A stretch of 64,000 nt of DNA, from positions 7,398 to 71,397 of the forward strand of contig CAZOOA010000008.1 of NCBI GenBank assembly GCA_964581355.1. The letters run 5' to 3'. A program made the position numbers and the translations under genes. This document shows, in pieces, positions 16,589 through 24,794 of the stretch. Numbering within the stretch: position 1 is the first letter of the stretch; each line of letters begins with the position of its first letter. The notes under the pieces were generated by a model. That model made no database searches, was not told the DNA's origin, and saw nothing but the letters and a program-made list of their open reading frames with translations. The DNA is from CAZOOA01 sp964581355 (lineage in GTDB: Bacteria; Bacillota; Dethiobacteria; DTU022; UBA8154).

Positions 16589-16909
16589 ATGGGTACACGA
16601 GAACTAAAACTTGATTATTTAAAAACAAGAATTCAAACTATAAATGAAGAAGATGTTTCCCTGGAGGAAGTGCTTAATTTTACTGGTGAATTACTGGAAT
16701 TCACTGTTCAACTTGTTGCTGATATTCAATCCATCACCCAAGACCTGAAAAGAATTGAGGATGACCAGCAGAAACTGAAAAAAGAAAAGGAAGAAGCAAG
16801 CCAACTGCTGGAGTATTTAGCTTCGCTTTCAGGTGAAAAACCACAAAAAGCCCTGGATATACTGGAGTCAATACAAAAACAAGTCAATAAAGATAAACTG
16901 ATTAATTAA
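16589..16909 (+). CDS. small coiled-coil protein, function unknown
   Basis: A 106-residue charged helical protein. Residues ~45-85 (IQSITQDLKRIEDDQQKLKK and onward) have a strong heptad pattern. No membrane segment or known domain. The start ATG 16589 has an excellent AAGGAGGT at 16571-16578. It lies between a small membrane protein and the MscS channel. Confidence 0.72.
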   Translation: MGTRELKLDYLKTRIQTINEEDVSLEEVLNFTGELLEFTVQLVADIQSITQDLKRIEDDQQKLKKEKEEASQLLEYLASLSGEKPQKALDILESIQKQVNKDKLIN

Positions 16910-17073
16910 TTCTTCCGGCAGCATTCATGCACAGTATTACCTGGCAATACCACCTGGCTGCCAGATTATTATACATTTTCGCTTTACAGTTGCGGAGCGG
17001 GTGTTTTTGTCCACCGGACTAGCTCTGCCCATATTATGCCAAATTGTAATTCACCTGTAAGGAGAATCAACTA

Positions 17074-18186
17074 TTGTTCGATTTTATTTATTCTCAGGTA
17101 TTCTGGCAGCAGTTTGGAATCGCTACACTCATCATTTTTATTTTTTTTCTGCTCAGAAGTGTTTTCGTTAAACATTTATTCGGTTTTATCTTACGGCTTA
17201 CAAAAAAGTCGCCTACTGACCTGGATACCAATATCCTGATTTCTTTTGAGAAACCGCTAAAAACTTTCATAGTTTTTCTGGGCATTTACCTGGCCAGTCT
17301 TTACCTGCCTCTCTCTGCCCCGGCAGATGCTTTTATTCTCCAATTATTCCGTTCCATCATTATCATTATATTTTCCTGGGGACTTTATTATTTGATTGCT
17401 TCTTCTATCCTGGTGGAAGAAATCTCCTCAAAATTGAATGTCGAGATTGATCCCATTTTAATACCCTTTTTATCCAAACTGCTTCAGTTTATCGTTGTGG
17501 CCCTGGCTTTAAGCGTTGTCGCCCAGGAGTGGGGGTTCGACGTTAATGGATTTATCGCCGGCCTGGGCCTGGGCGGTTTAGCTATTGCCCTGGCTGCTCA
17601 GGATACGATAGCAAACCTCTTTGGTGGGGTTGTGATTGTCACTGAAAAACCTTTTTCTATCGGGGACTGGATCCAGACCCCTGACGTGGAGGGAACGGTT
17701 GAAGACATAACATTCCGCAGCACCAGGGTTCGAACCTTTGCTAATGCCCAGGTTACAGTCCCCAATTCGATATTAGCCAACCAAGCTGTCACTAATTGGA
17801 CTCGCATGGGCAGGCGCAGAGTAACGTTTCAACTTGGTGTTACCTATTCAACTCCCAGGGAAAAATTAAAACGCTGTGTTGAAAGAATCCAAAGTCTCCT
17901 GGAAAACCACCAGGAAGTCCACAAAGATATTATATTTGTCCGGTTTGATGAATTCGGTGCCAGCAGTCTGGATATTTTCATTTATTTTTTTACTGTTACA
18001 ACTAAATGGGCTGACTTCCTGGCAGTGAAAGAAGACATCAATTTTAGCATAATGAGTATTCTGGAAGATGAAAATGTGTCCGTAGCCTTTCCCAGTCGCA
18101 GCTTGTATTTTGAAAATAGACTTGCTTTTTCCACGCATAATATGCCTGATTTCCCTGCCCAAAAAAACAATTATATGAATGAATAA
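17074..18186 (+). CDS. MscS family mechanosensitive ion channel
   Basis: A 370-residue small-conductance mechanosensitive channel that releases solutes on hypo-osmotic shock. N-terminal hydrophobic helices (about 7-28, 60-80, 85-110, 128-150) precede the pore helix GLGLGGLAIALAAQDTIAN starting at ~163. FGGVVIVTEKPFSIGDWIQ and the beta-domain GTVEDITFRSTRVRT follow, all typical of the family. The TTG start at 17074 has TAAGGAGA upstream. A single gene; the length is between E. coli MscS (286) and larger homologues. Confidence 0.93.
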   Translation: MFDFIYSQVFWQQFGIATLIIFIFFLLRSVFVKHLFGFILRLTKKSPTDLDTNILISFEKPLKTFIVFLGIYLASLYLPLSAPADAFILQLFRSIIIIIFSWGLYYLIASSILVEEISSKLNVEIDPILIPFLSKLLQFIVVALALSVVAQEWGFDVNGFIAGLGLGGLAIALAAQDTIANLFGGVVIVTEKPFSIGDWIQTPDVEGTVEDITFRSTRVRTFANAQVTVPNSILANQAVTNWTRMGRRRVTFQLGVTYSTPREKLKRCVERIQSLLENHQEVHKDIIFVRFDEFGASSLDIFIYFFTVTTKWADFLAVKEDINFSIMSILEDENVSVAFPSRSLYFENRLAFSTHNMPDFPAQKNNYMNE

Positions 18187-18205
18187 CGACAACCTGAGAC
18201 GATAT

Positions 18206-18260
18206 TACTCACCCTAAATCTCTTCCCTGGTATGTTCTACCCCCAAGAGATTTCCCCAAG
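18206..18260 (+). repeat. 55-bp perfect direct repeat, left copy at assembly gap
   Basis: Identical over all 55 bases to 18361-18415. The two copies lie exactly at the left and right edges of the 100-N gap. Within each copy AAATCTCTT and AAGAGATTT form a 9-bp inverted repeat with a 20-nt spacer. The length of 55 matches a common assembler k-mer, so the duplication may be an unmerged contig overlap; a true tandem repeat is the alternative. Confidence 0.9.
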
Positions 18261-18360
18261 NNNNNNNNNNNNNNNNNNNNNNNNNNNNNNNNNNNNNNNN
18301 NNNNNNNNNNNNNNNNNNNNNNNNNNNNNNNNNNNNNNNNNNNNNNNNNNNNNNNNNNNN
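18261..18360. other. assembly gap (100 N) between identical 55-mers
   Basis: A run of exactly 100 N. The intergenic stretch between mscS and the recombinase (18187-18523) holds this gap, the two repeat copies and a promoter; I see no gene in it. Confidence 0.99.
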
Positions 18361-18415
18361 TACTCACCCTAAATCTCTTCCCTGGTATGTTCTACCCCCA
18401 AGAGATTTCCCCAAG
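18361..18415 (+). repeat. 55-bp perfect direct repeat, right copy
   Basis: The second copy of the 55-mer at 18206-18260, starting on the first base after the gap. It contains the same 9-bp inverted repeat (18371-18379 and 18400-18408) and lies 25 bp before the promoter of the tyrosine recombinase. Confidence 0.9.
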
Positions 18416-18440
18416 GGATTTGAAAATTCTTTTTCCTCTC

Positions 18441-18469
18441 TTGACATCCTTTTCCAGCTAACGTATGAT
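18441..18469 (+). promoter_or_regulatory. sigma-A type promoter of the recombinase gene
   Basis: A perfect TTGACA at 18441-18446, a 17-nt spacer and TATGAT at 18464-18469, 55 bp before the ATG at 18524. Confidence 0.75.
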
Positions 18470-18523
18470 GTTTATGGAGTACTGATCTCAAATAAAATAG
18501 GTACTGATCCAGGGGTGAGTTGA

Positions 18524-19405
18524 ATGACTCAAGATAGTCCCGGAACAAGGAAACTTCCCGAAGTTTTAACCTACCAGGAACAAAAAATGCTTCTTTCCCA
18601 ACCAAATCCAAAAGCACCTACGGGATTAAGAAACCTGTGCTTGATTCGGGTAATGCTTAATGCCGGTCTTAGATTATCTGAAGTGATCAAACTGACTCCC
18701 TTAGATTTGAACCTGGAAACGGGAGAACTGGTTGTTAAGCGCTCTAACGGAGATATTGGGCGGACCCTTTGGTTGGGTAAAGAAGACGTGGAGCATATCG
18801 TAAAATGGAACGGAATAAAACCAGAGAGTAGCTACCTTTTCTGCACTCTTAAGGGAGAGATCCTCAAAGACCGATACGTTAGAGAAATGGTAAAAAGGCT
18901 GGGCAAAAAAGCGGGAATAGAAAAAAATATATTCCCTCACACTTTGCGACATACTTTTGCTGCTGATCTTTACTACAAAACCAGGGATATAAGAGTAGTG
19001 CAAAAAGCCCTGGGACATGCCGATCTATCTACAACGATGATCTACACCTATTTATTTAACGAAGAATTTGAAAGCGCATTAAACACCTTTATCAATGAGC
19101 GACAGTACAAGGAGCATGAGGGAGCAGGTAATCAAAAAGAAACAGCTCCGGAAGCAAAAACTTCCTTAGAAAACGGTACAGAAGTTCTACAAAAACCTGC
19201 TGCTAGACCAAGCACAACCATAAGCACCAGTAGCAGAAGAAGGCACTATTCCATTCATGCGATTAAATGTCACTGTGGCGAAGTAATTGGGCGGCACATG
19301 GAACATTGTCCCGGTTGTAGTAAAAGCATCGAAGAGTCAATAGAAAAGTTGAAAAGAGATTTTCACCGGGTAAATTTTGGAATACCCGATGCTCAAGATG
19401 AATAA
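18524..19405 (+). CDS. tyrosine recombinase, catalytic domain only, with C-terminal zinc ribbon
   Basis: A 293-residue integrase/Xer-family protein. All catalytic residues are visible: Arg in AGLRLSEV (R50), HTLRHTF (H139, R142), GHADLSTT (H165) and the Tyr nucleophile in MIYTY (Y174 or Y176). It starts almost directly with the catalytic fold, so the usual ~90-residue N-terminal SAM-like core-binding domain is absent, as in FimB/FimE-type invertases. After a low-complexity linker (~200-235) a zinc ribbon follows: C249-x-C251 and C262-x2-C265. ATG 18524 and a good promoter upstream support the short form. The target site is unknown; the adjacent 55-bp repeats are candidates. An unusual domain combination. 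Confidence 0.88.
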   Translation: MTQDSPGTRKLPEVLTYQEQKMLLSQPNPKAPTGLRNLCLIRVMLNAGLRLSEVIKLTPLDLNLETGELVVKRSNGDIGRTLWLGKEDVEHIVKWNGIKPESSYLFCTLKGEILKDRYVREMVKRLGKKAGIEKNIFPHTLRHTFAADLYYKTRDIRVVQKALGHADLSTTMIYTYLFNEEFESALNTFINERQYKEHEGAGNQKETAPEAKTSLENGTEVLQKPAARPSTTISTSSRRRHYSIHAIKCHCGEVIGRHMEHCPGCSKSIEESIEKLKRDFHRVNFGIPDAQDE

Positions 19406-19438
19406 AACATTATTTATCTAGGTTAAGGAGGGTTTGAA

Positions 19439-20287
19439 TTGTCCAAGGGGTCACTGGTTTATCCCGATGGTGAAAAGTATTTTGGCGAATTAAAAGACGG
19501 CGTCCCCCATGGGGAAGGGACAATGACCTTTCCCGATGGAAGCAAGTACGTTGGAACGTTTGTCGAGGGTCAGTTTTGCGGATATGGCACGTTTACAACC
19601 TTTTCCGGCACGTATGAAGGCGAATGGAGAAACGGTGTCCCCAACGGCCAGGGTACTTTTAAATATTCCGATGGTTCGGTGCAGAGCGGAACCTGGGAAA
19701 ACGGTCACTTTAAAGATGGGCAGGAACCGGATCCGTCTCAACAATTGTCCATGCTTGGCAGTAATGAAGCGTTAGATGAATATTCAGAGCCTGTGGTTTC
19801 AAAAGACCTGAACAAATATATTATTTATGAAGAAAACAATGTAAAGACGGACAAAGCCTCAGGAAAAAGTTCCTGGAGTTTTTCTCGTGATAACTCTTCC
19901 TTTAGTAACGATAGTTCTTCCCAGGTTACTACTCAGGCTACTGTTCGGCTGAAAGAAGGCATCTTTACAGGAGATTTAAAAAAAGGGATTCCTCATGGAA
20001 AGGGAACATTAACCGGAGCTGACGGGATTAAATATGCGGGCACATGGCAGGAAGGGATCATGGAAGGCGATTTTAGCATTATCCACCCCGACGGGACGAC
20101 CCAAAAAGTTGTTTATAGACAAGGAGTTATCCAGCAACCCAAAAAGCAAATCGTTGTTAGCTTTAAACTGATGCCTGGAAGGGACGATGATCTGATTGAC
20201 TGGCTACAAAACCTGGGCGAGGGTGAAAAATCATTTCATATCCGACAGGCATTGAGGGAAAGAATCCTGGGCAAAAAAATATACTAA
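19439..20287 (+). CDS. MORN-repeat protein
   Basis: A 282-residue protein. Three or four MORN repeats lie at residues ~6-95 (YPDGEKYFGELKDGVPHGEG, then FPDGSKYVGTF, TYEGEWRNGVPNGQG, YSDGSVQSGTWENG). A polar Ser-rich linker follows, then another MORN pair at ~170-215 (GDLKKGIPHGKGTL, KYAGTWQEG). The C-terminal ~45 residues (GRDDDLIDWLQNL, then SFHIRQALRERI) look like a small helical module resembling ribbon-helix-helix or plasmid-type proteins. No signal peptide. MORN motifs often mediate lipid or protein contacts; the role is unknown. The TTG start has AAGGAGGG at 19425-19432, and it may be co-transcribed with the recombinase (33 bp gap). Its stop codon lies inside the dispersed repeat. Confidence 0.85.
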   Translation: MSKGSLVYPDGEKYFGELKDGVPHGEGTMTFPDGSKYVGTFVEGQFCGYGTFTTFSGTYEGEWRNGVPNGQGTFKYSDGSVQSGTWENGHFKDGQEPDPSQQLSMLGSNEALDEYSEPVVSKDLNKYIIYEENNVKTDKASGKSSWSFSRDNSSFSNDSSSQVTTQATVRLKEGIFTGDLKKGIPHGKGTLTGADGIKYAGTWQEGIMEGDFSIIHPDGTTQKVVYRQGVIQQPKKQIVVSFKLMPGRDDDLIDWLQNLGEGEKSFHIRQALRERILGKKIY

Positions 20288-20412
20288 CCGCCATGTCTCT
20301 ATCAAGCCACAACAGGGGATGAGAATGGGTGTTTAACCCGCTTCCCTCAGTTTGGCGGGCCGCTTTCCCTGTATCGACGTCTTTGTCAGGCGGCAAAATA
20401 TGCCCTGGCGAA
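20281..20412 (-). repeat. dispersed repeat element, copy 3 (3' part, inverted)
   Basis: On the minus strand these ~130 bp match 44328-44482. Shared blocks are TTCGCCA, TGACAAAG, CGATACAGGGAAA, CTGTTGTGGC and TGGCGGTTAGTAT, with a variable middle. The element's last bases (ATACTAA on the plus strand) supply the stop codon of the MORN gene. The remaining intergenic stretch to 20517 shows nothing I recognise. Confidence 0.7.
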
Positions 20413-20517
20413 ATGTGTGCACAGGCTGCACCTCTATGTTCAATCTATGTACTAAGAGTCATTATCTGGTAGAACGTCCCTGAAAATGAAAACTGTCTTA
20501 TCATCCTGATGGATGTC

Positions 20518-22905
20518 TTAATTAGGAATAAAACGATACTCCTGGATCTCATCACCAGGTGTATTTTTTTTCATTTCACTGGATTCCAGGTAAACTGGCA
20601 AATAATCCCCTTCCAGCCATAAAGGCGTTTGATCCCGGTAATGGGGGCTCAATGGGTGCTCACAAACACCTCCAGCCATATTCTCCCAAACATTGCTGTG
20701 CAGGTTATCAAGATCGGCCACAAAACGCCAAGGCGCGGAATGGGTGACATAAAAAGGTCTGTGGAAAGGATAGGAGGCTGCAGCAACTGTATTGTGACTG
20801 CCATCCAGGGGGAAAGGACCATCGTTTAAGTAGTCCCCGATAAGCGGTATCTGGTCCAGGTTATGATCCAAGGGTATTTTATGCAGTGAACCCCAGGTCC
20901 AGGTTTCCGGGTCGCTGCCCAGTCGGTTTTCAAGCCAGGAAACGGCTTTGCTGAAGGCTCTATCAACTACTTCCTGTTTACCTCCAGAAAAATCTTCAAA
21001 CCAGGCGGTTTTTTCTTCAGACAACAGCATTCGATCAAATGTATTGGTAGGAGATATTTTTAAAAACTGTTGATACAATTTATCTCCCATGTTTTCCTGG
21101 AAAGTGATTTCTAACATCTTCAGGTAAAGCTTGTGGTAAATGGAGGGTCCCGCTTCATCCCGGTTATCAACAGGCTGCTCAGACCAGGAGCTTAACAGTT
21201 CCAGGGCTGCAGACTCCTTTTCTGTCCACTGCTGGCTGCTGTTTTCCAGCTTTTGAATTAGTACTGGTAACAGTTTTTCTGCATGCAAATTATTTACATT
21301 ATACTGGAGGTCTTTCATCGACTGAACATCCAGGCCGGACTGGCTTTCCAGTTCTTGAATAATTGCCATGGCCCGGTACGGTGGAGCCCACTCTGTAGTG
21401 ATAAAGTAAGGATAATCTTCGGGGACAATCTTGTGGTTTGCCGTAGCAATATAGCCACTTTCGGGGTTTATTATTTCTGGTAGTTCTTCAAAAGGGATAA
21501 AACCTTCCCACTGGAAAGAAGGGTCCCATCCCGGTACGGGAAACAGCCCTTTGCCTGCCCTGCGAATAGGTATCATCCCGCTGGCCTTATAGGCAATAGT
21601 TCCTTCTCTGTCAGCAAAAACAAAACTCTGGGCCGGGACATGAAAATGTTCCAGTGCTCTGCGAAATGCTTCCCAATCCCGTGCATGAGCAAAGCGCAAA
21701 ATTGCCTCAATCTCTTCCGTATGGTCCTGGGCAGTCCAGCGTAAGCTTAAAGTGTCTTCTTCAGGATGCTCAAGACCGGAAATAATAGGGCCATTACGGG
21801 TGATAATGATTTCCTTGTTAGCAGGCTCGTCCCAGTCCCGAACATGAAATTCTTCATCCAAGACTTTAGCTTTTTCCCATTGACCGTCATATTCAAATAG
21901 GTAATCTTCTTCAGGATGGGGGCGTTCAATATACAAGTCCTGCACGTCAGGGCCGACATTTGTAACCCCCCAGGCGATATGCCCATTGGTCCCGACGATA
22001 ATGCCTGGAACACCTGGGAAAATGACACCGCTTAAGGTCAGCATTTCCGGTATTTCCAACCTGGTTTGATACCAGATGGATGGCATACCCATACCCAGGT
22101 GCATATCATTAGCCAGCAACGGTTTCCCCGAAGCGGTTAATGCACCGCTGACGACCCAGTTATTGCTGCCAATTTCCTGGGAGGGGCGTCCTGTTTTAAT
22201 ATCTGTAATAATTTGCAGGGTTGATAAGATGCTGTTTGGTTGCTGGCCGGTGATGACTGTGGGGCCGTATTCAGGATAGGTGGGGAAAAGTTCCAATGCC
22301 TTATCTTCAGGCAGCAGCCTGATTGCGGCAGCAAGGAAAAGTTCCGTTTCCATGTTGCCGCCTAAATCCCAGGCCATTAGTTTGCCTATGCTTAAAGAGT
22401 CTTCCACGCTCCAGGGTTCGGGAGTGTAATCCAGGATTAAGAATTCAAAAGAAAGGTTATCCAGGTGGTTGTCGATATAAAAATTCACTCCTGCAGAAAA
22501 CTGCTCCAGGACTCCTCTTGTTTCCGGGTTTAGCTTCTCTACCGCCTGCTCCGCGGCATGGCTCATTAAAAGTGACCTTAAAAAGTAATCGGTTTCCAGG
22601 AATTCTTCACCAAAAATTTCTGAAAGCCTCCCTGCTGTAGCCCGGCGGTTGAGATCCATCTGCCAAAGCCTGTTTTGGGCTTGGGTATAACCCTGGGCAA
22701 AAAACAGATCGTCCAGGTTGTCTGCTTTTATATATGGTATACCAAAGCTGTCACGGTAAACAACAATTTCACTGTTGACAGGCGCTTTTTTTTCTCCTTC
22801 CATTTCTGGCAGCCCACGACGACTAAGGACCGCAAGGGTTGTTCCTGCAGCAATAAGCAGGATAAGAACTGCAAATATAATGATCCATTTCCATTTTACT
22901 TTCAC
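20518..22905 (-). CDS. penicillin acylase family protein (membrane-anchored or secreted)
   Basis: A 795-residue Ntn-hydrolase of the penicillin/acyl-homoserine-lactone acylase family, which hydrolyses amide bonds of acylated small molecules after autocatalytic processing. An N-terminal hydrophobic segment (residues ~6-26) exports it. The alpha domain has YRDSFGIPYIKADN and FAQGYTQAQNRLWQMDLNRR. The nucleophile Ser is in GSNNWVVSG (about residue 247), followed by LLANDMHLGMGMPSIWYQ. I chose GTG 22905 because AAGGAGG lies 9 nt upstream; ATG 22914 directly abuts that site. The natural substrate is not predictable. It is an isolated minus-strand gene. Confidence 0.9.
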   Translation of the reverse strand: MKVKWKWIIIFAVLILLIAAGTTLAVLSRRGLPEMEGEKKAPVNSEIVVYRDSFGIPYIKADNLDDLFFAQGYTQAQNRLWQMDLNRRATAGRLSEIFGEEFLETDYFLRSLLMSHAAEQAVEKLNPETRGVLEQFSAGVNFYIDNHLDNLSFEFLILDYTPEPWSVEDSLSIGKLMAWDLGGNMETELFLAAAIRLLPEDKALELFPTYPEYGPTVITGQQPNSILSTLQIITDIKTGRPSQEIGSNNWVVSGALTASGKPLLANDMHLGMGMPSIWYQTRLEIPEMLTLSGVIFPGVPGIIVGTNGHIAWGVTNVGPDVQDLYIERPHPEEDYLFEYDGQWEKAKVLDEEFHVRDWDEPANKEIIITRNGPIISGLEHPEEDTLSLRWTAQDHTEEIEAILRFAHARDWEAFRRALEHFHVPAQSFVFADREGTIAYKASGMIPIRRAGKGLFPVPGWDPSFQWEGFIPFEELPEIINPESGYIATANHKIVPEDYPYFITTEWAPPYRAMAIIQELESQSGLDVQSMKDLQYNVNNLHAEKLLPVLIQKLENSSQQWTEKESAALELLSSWSEQPVDNRDEAGPSIYHKLYLKMLEITFQENMGDKLYQQFLKISPTNTFDRMLLSEEKTAWFEDFSGGKQEVVDRAFSKAVSWLENRLGSDPETWTWGSLHKIPLDHNLDQIPLIGDYLNDGPFPLDGSHNTVAAASYPFHRPFYVTHSAPWRFVADLDNLHSNVWENMAGGVCEHPLSPHYRDQTPLWLEGDYLPVYLESSEMKKNTPGDEIQEYRFIPN

Positions 22906-23191
22906 CTGAAGCATCCTCCTTGAGCAAGGTAACGCTTTCCTGAAAAACCACATTATTCTAATTTATATTCTGCATGAATTAACCTGCTCCTTTTAACAAT
23001 ATAAAATTTCTTCTGAAGCTGCAGGTAATTGCATATGAATTACCTTCTTGAGAGGATACGTTTGAAGGAATGGCTTTGGAAGTACAGAATATGTAGATAA
23101 AAATATATAGCCGTGTTGAAGATTTATGATATACTATCTACTACAGAAGCAATGATATCCTTTTTTGTTTATTTCAGTGGGAGGGAAAGAT

Positions 23192-23998
23192 TTGCCGAGG
23201 AAGCATTTTATTCTTGTTTCAACAGTTATCTTAATAATTGTTCTGTCTTTAAACAGTATCGCAACGATGAGAAAAGAACAGCGTGAACTGTACCAAATTC
23301 TAACAAAATTGGATGAGGATGTGCTAGAGCAGCAATTATCAGAAAACGGAACGGTTTCGGAACAACCGCTAACAGAAAACCTGGAATCCCTTAAAATAGT
23401 CTTGCAAGAAAAGCTGGAATACCTGGAAGAAATTGAGAAGGAAAAAAAACAATTACAAGAAATCCTTTCTCTCCGCTACGAGAATTATTATAATGCCGTT
23501 GAGGTAAAAGGAGACGAAGTGTCTGTTTTAACTCCTTCGGGCTTCAGCACCGATATGTTAGAGAATGCCTGGGAGTCGCTGCAGGCTGATGAACTGGAGG
23601 GAACCGGGGGGTATTTTATTAAAGCAGAGCAAAAGACTGGAGTAAACGCACTGATCCTTGCCTCTATTGCAGTACACGAGTCTAATTTTGGACGGTCTGC
23701 CCTGGCGCAGGAAAAAAATAACCTTTTTGGTTTCGGCGCTTTTTATTTCGGCCCCTTTGAGCATGCATTGGAATTTGAAACAAAAAAAGAGGGTATTTTA
23801 TATATCTCCGACTTTATTAAGGATCATTACTTAAAGCCAGGCGGTGAATACTATAAAGGGGATACCCTTAGTTCCATGAATATTTATTATGCCGAGGATG
23901 AGGAATGGTCAGACAAGGTAGCCCGGACCATGTCTATGATTGCCCGGGCTGCTGTAGAGGAAGAGGAATTATCCTTGTGGAAAAAACACCTGCAGTAG
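23192..23998 (+). CDS. membrane-anchored glucosaminidase-domain protein
   Basis: A 268-residue putative peptidoglycan hydrolase. Residues ~5-24 form an N-terminal anchor, ~28-90 a charged coiled coil, and ~125-255 a mannosyl-glycoprotein endo-beta-N-acetylglucosaminidase (glucosaminidase, LytG/FlgJ-like) domain with ASIAVHESNFGRS containing the catalytic Glu (E163) and NNLFGFGA. TTG 23192 is favoured because GGGAGGGA at 23178-23186 lies 5-6 nt upstream; the frame is open from 23165. An extended -10 element (TGATATACT, ~23129-23137) lies upstream. It probably trims cell-wall glycan chains. Confidence 0.82.
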   Translation: MPRKHFILVSTVILIIVLSLNSIATMRKEQRELYQILTKLDEDVLEQQLSENGTVSEQPLTENLESLKIVLQEKLEYLEEIEKEKKQLQEILSLRYENYYNAVEVKGDEVSVLTPSGFSTDMLENAWESLQADELEGTGGYFIKAEQKTGVNALILASIAVHESNFGRSALAQEKNNLFGFGAFYFGPFEHALEFETKKEGILYISDFIKDHYLKPGGEYYKGDTLSSMNIYYAEDEEWSDKVARTMSMIARAAVEEEELSLWKKHLQ

Positions 23999-24041
23999 CC
24001 AAAAAGAGTAAAGCTATGTATGCTGGAGGGGAGGGCTAATG

Positions 24042-24770
24042 ATGAAGAAAACGATCCTCTTATTACTGTGCCTGTTGGTCCCGTTTATTTATCTATCCTG
24101 TTCCCCGCACCCTGCAGCCAACCATGTAGAGGATCCCGAGCCGATTCATGAAAGCATAACCCTGCCTGAGCCTGACCTGGACGGGGATGTCAGCATCGAA
24201 AAAACTCTATCCTTGCGCCTTTCAAAAAGAAATTTTACAGAACAGGCTGTAACGAAACAGGAACTATCGCAGCTACTATGGGCCGCCCAGGGAACAGGAG
24301 TGGATGGAACAACCGGTGCCACACGAACAGCTCCTTCTGCCGGCGGGACACACCCGATGGAGTTGTTCATTGTTGTGGGTGAGATACAAGAGGATGGGGA
24401 TGATAATGAAACTGTCCCGCCCGGAATATTTCACTATGACCAGTCAAATCACAAGCTGGCATCGTTACAAGAAGGTGATTACAGGGAACAAGTGTCACAG
24501 GCTGCATTAAACCAGGGTTTTATTGCCCAGGCCCCGGCAACATTAATTCTAGCCGCTGATTATGAACGGACGACAAGACGATACGGGGAGCGGGGGCAGC
24601 GCTACGTACACATTGAGGTCGGCCATATTACCCAGAACATCCACCTGCAGGCAGAAGCCCTGGAGTTGGGCAGTGTTGCAGTAGGTGCCTTTGATGACCA
24701 GGAACTGAAATCTATTTTGGACATTGGTTATGACCCTTTGATGATTATCCCAGTAGGTAACTATGAATAA
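24042..24770 (+). CDS. SagB-type nitroreductase-fold lipoprotein
   Basis: A 242-residue FMN-dependent nitroreductase-family protein of the SagB/thiazole-oxidase type. It has a hydrophobic signal (about 4-19) ending in YLSC, a plausible lipobox, so the enzyme would be anchored outside. The domain begins LRLSKRNF, then LSQLLWAAQG, TAPSAGGTHPMELF and GHITQNIHLQAEALELGSV, all flavin-site segments of the family. No RiPP precursor, cyclodehydratase or YcaO gene is nearby, so a peptide-modifying role is doubtful. ATG 24042 is 7 nt from GGAGGGGAGGG; ATG 24039 is an alternative. It follows the glucosaminidase gene by 43 bp. Confidence 0.85.
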   Translation: MKKTILLLLCLLVPFIYLSCSPHPAANHVEDPEPIHESITLPEPDLDGDVSIEKTLSLRLSKRNFTEQAVTKQELSQLLWAAQGTGVDGTTGATRTAPSAGGTHPMELFIVVGEIQEDGDDNETVPPGIFHYDQSNHKLASLQEGDYREQVSQAALNQGFIAQAPATLILAADYERTTRRYGERGQRYVHIEVGHITQNIHLQAEALELGSVAVGAFDDQELKSILDIGYDPLMIIPVGNYE

Positions 24771-24794
24771 TGGAAAGAAAAAGTGTCTCTTGTT

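Noticed and set aside
18187..18523. CRISPR array because of the repeated 55-mer
   Set aside because: Only two copies, both at assembly gap edges, with no spacers and no cas genes.
18206..20412. Prophage or integrative element around the recombinase
   Set aside because: No phage structural, replication or transfer genes, no clear attachment-site duplication spanning a cargo region, and flanking genes are chromosomal.
24042..24770. RiPP (thiazole/oxazole peptide) biosynthesis cluster
   Set aside because: No YcaO cyclodehydratase, precursor peptide or transporter lies next to the SagB-like gene.
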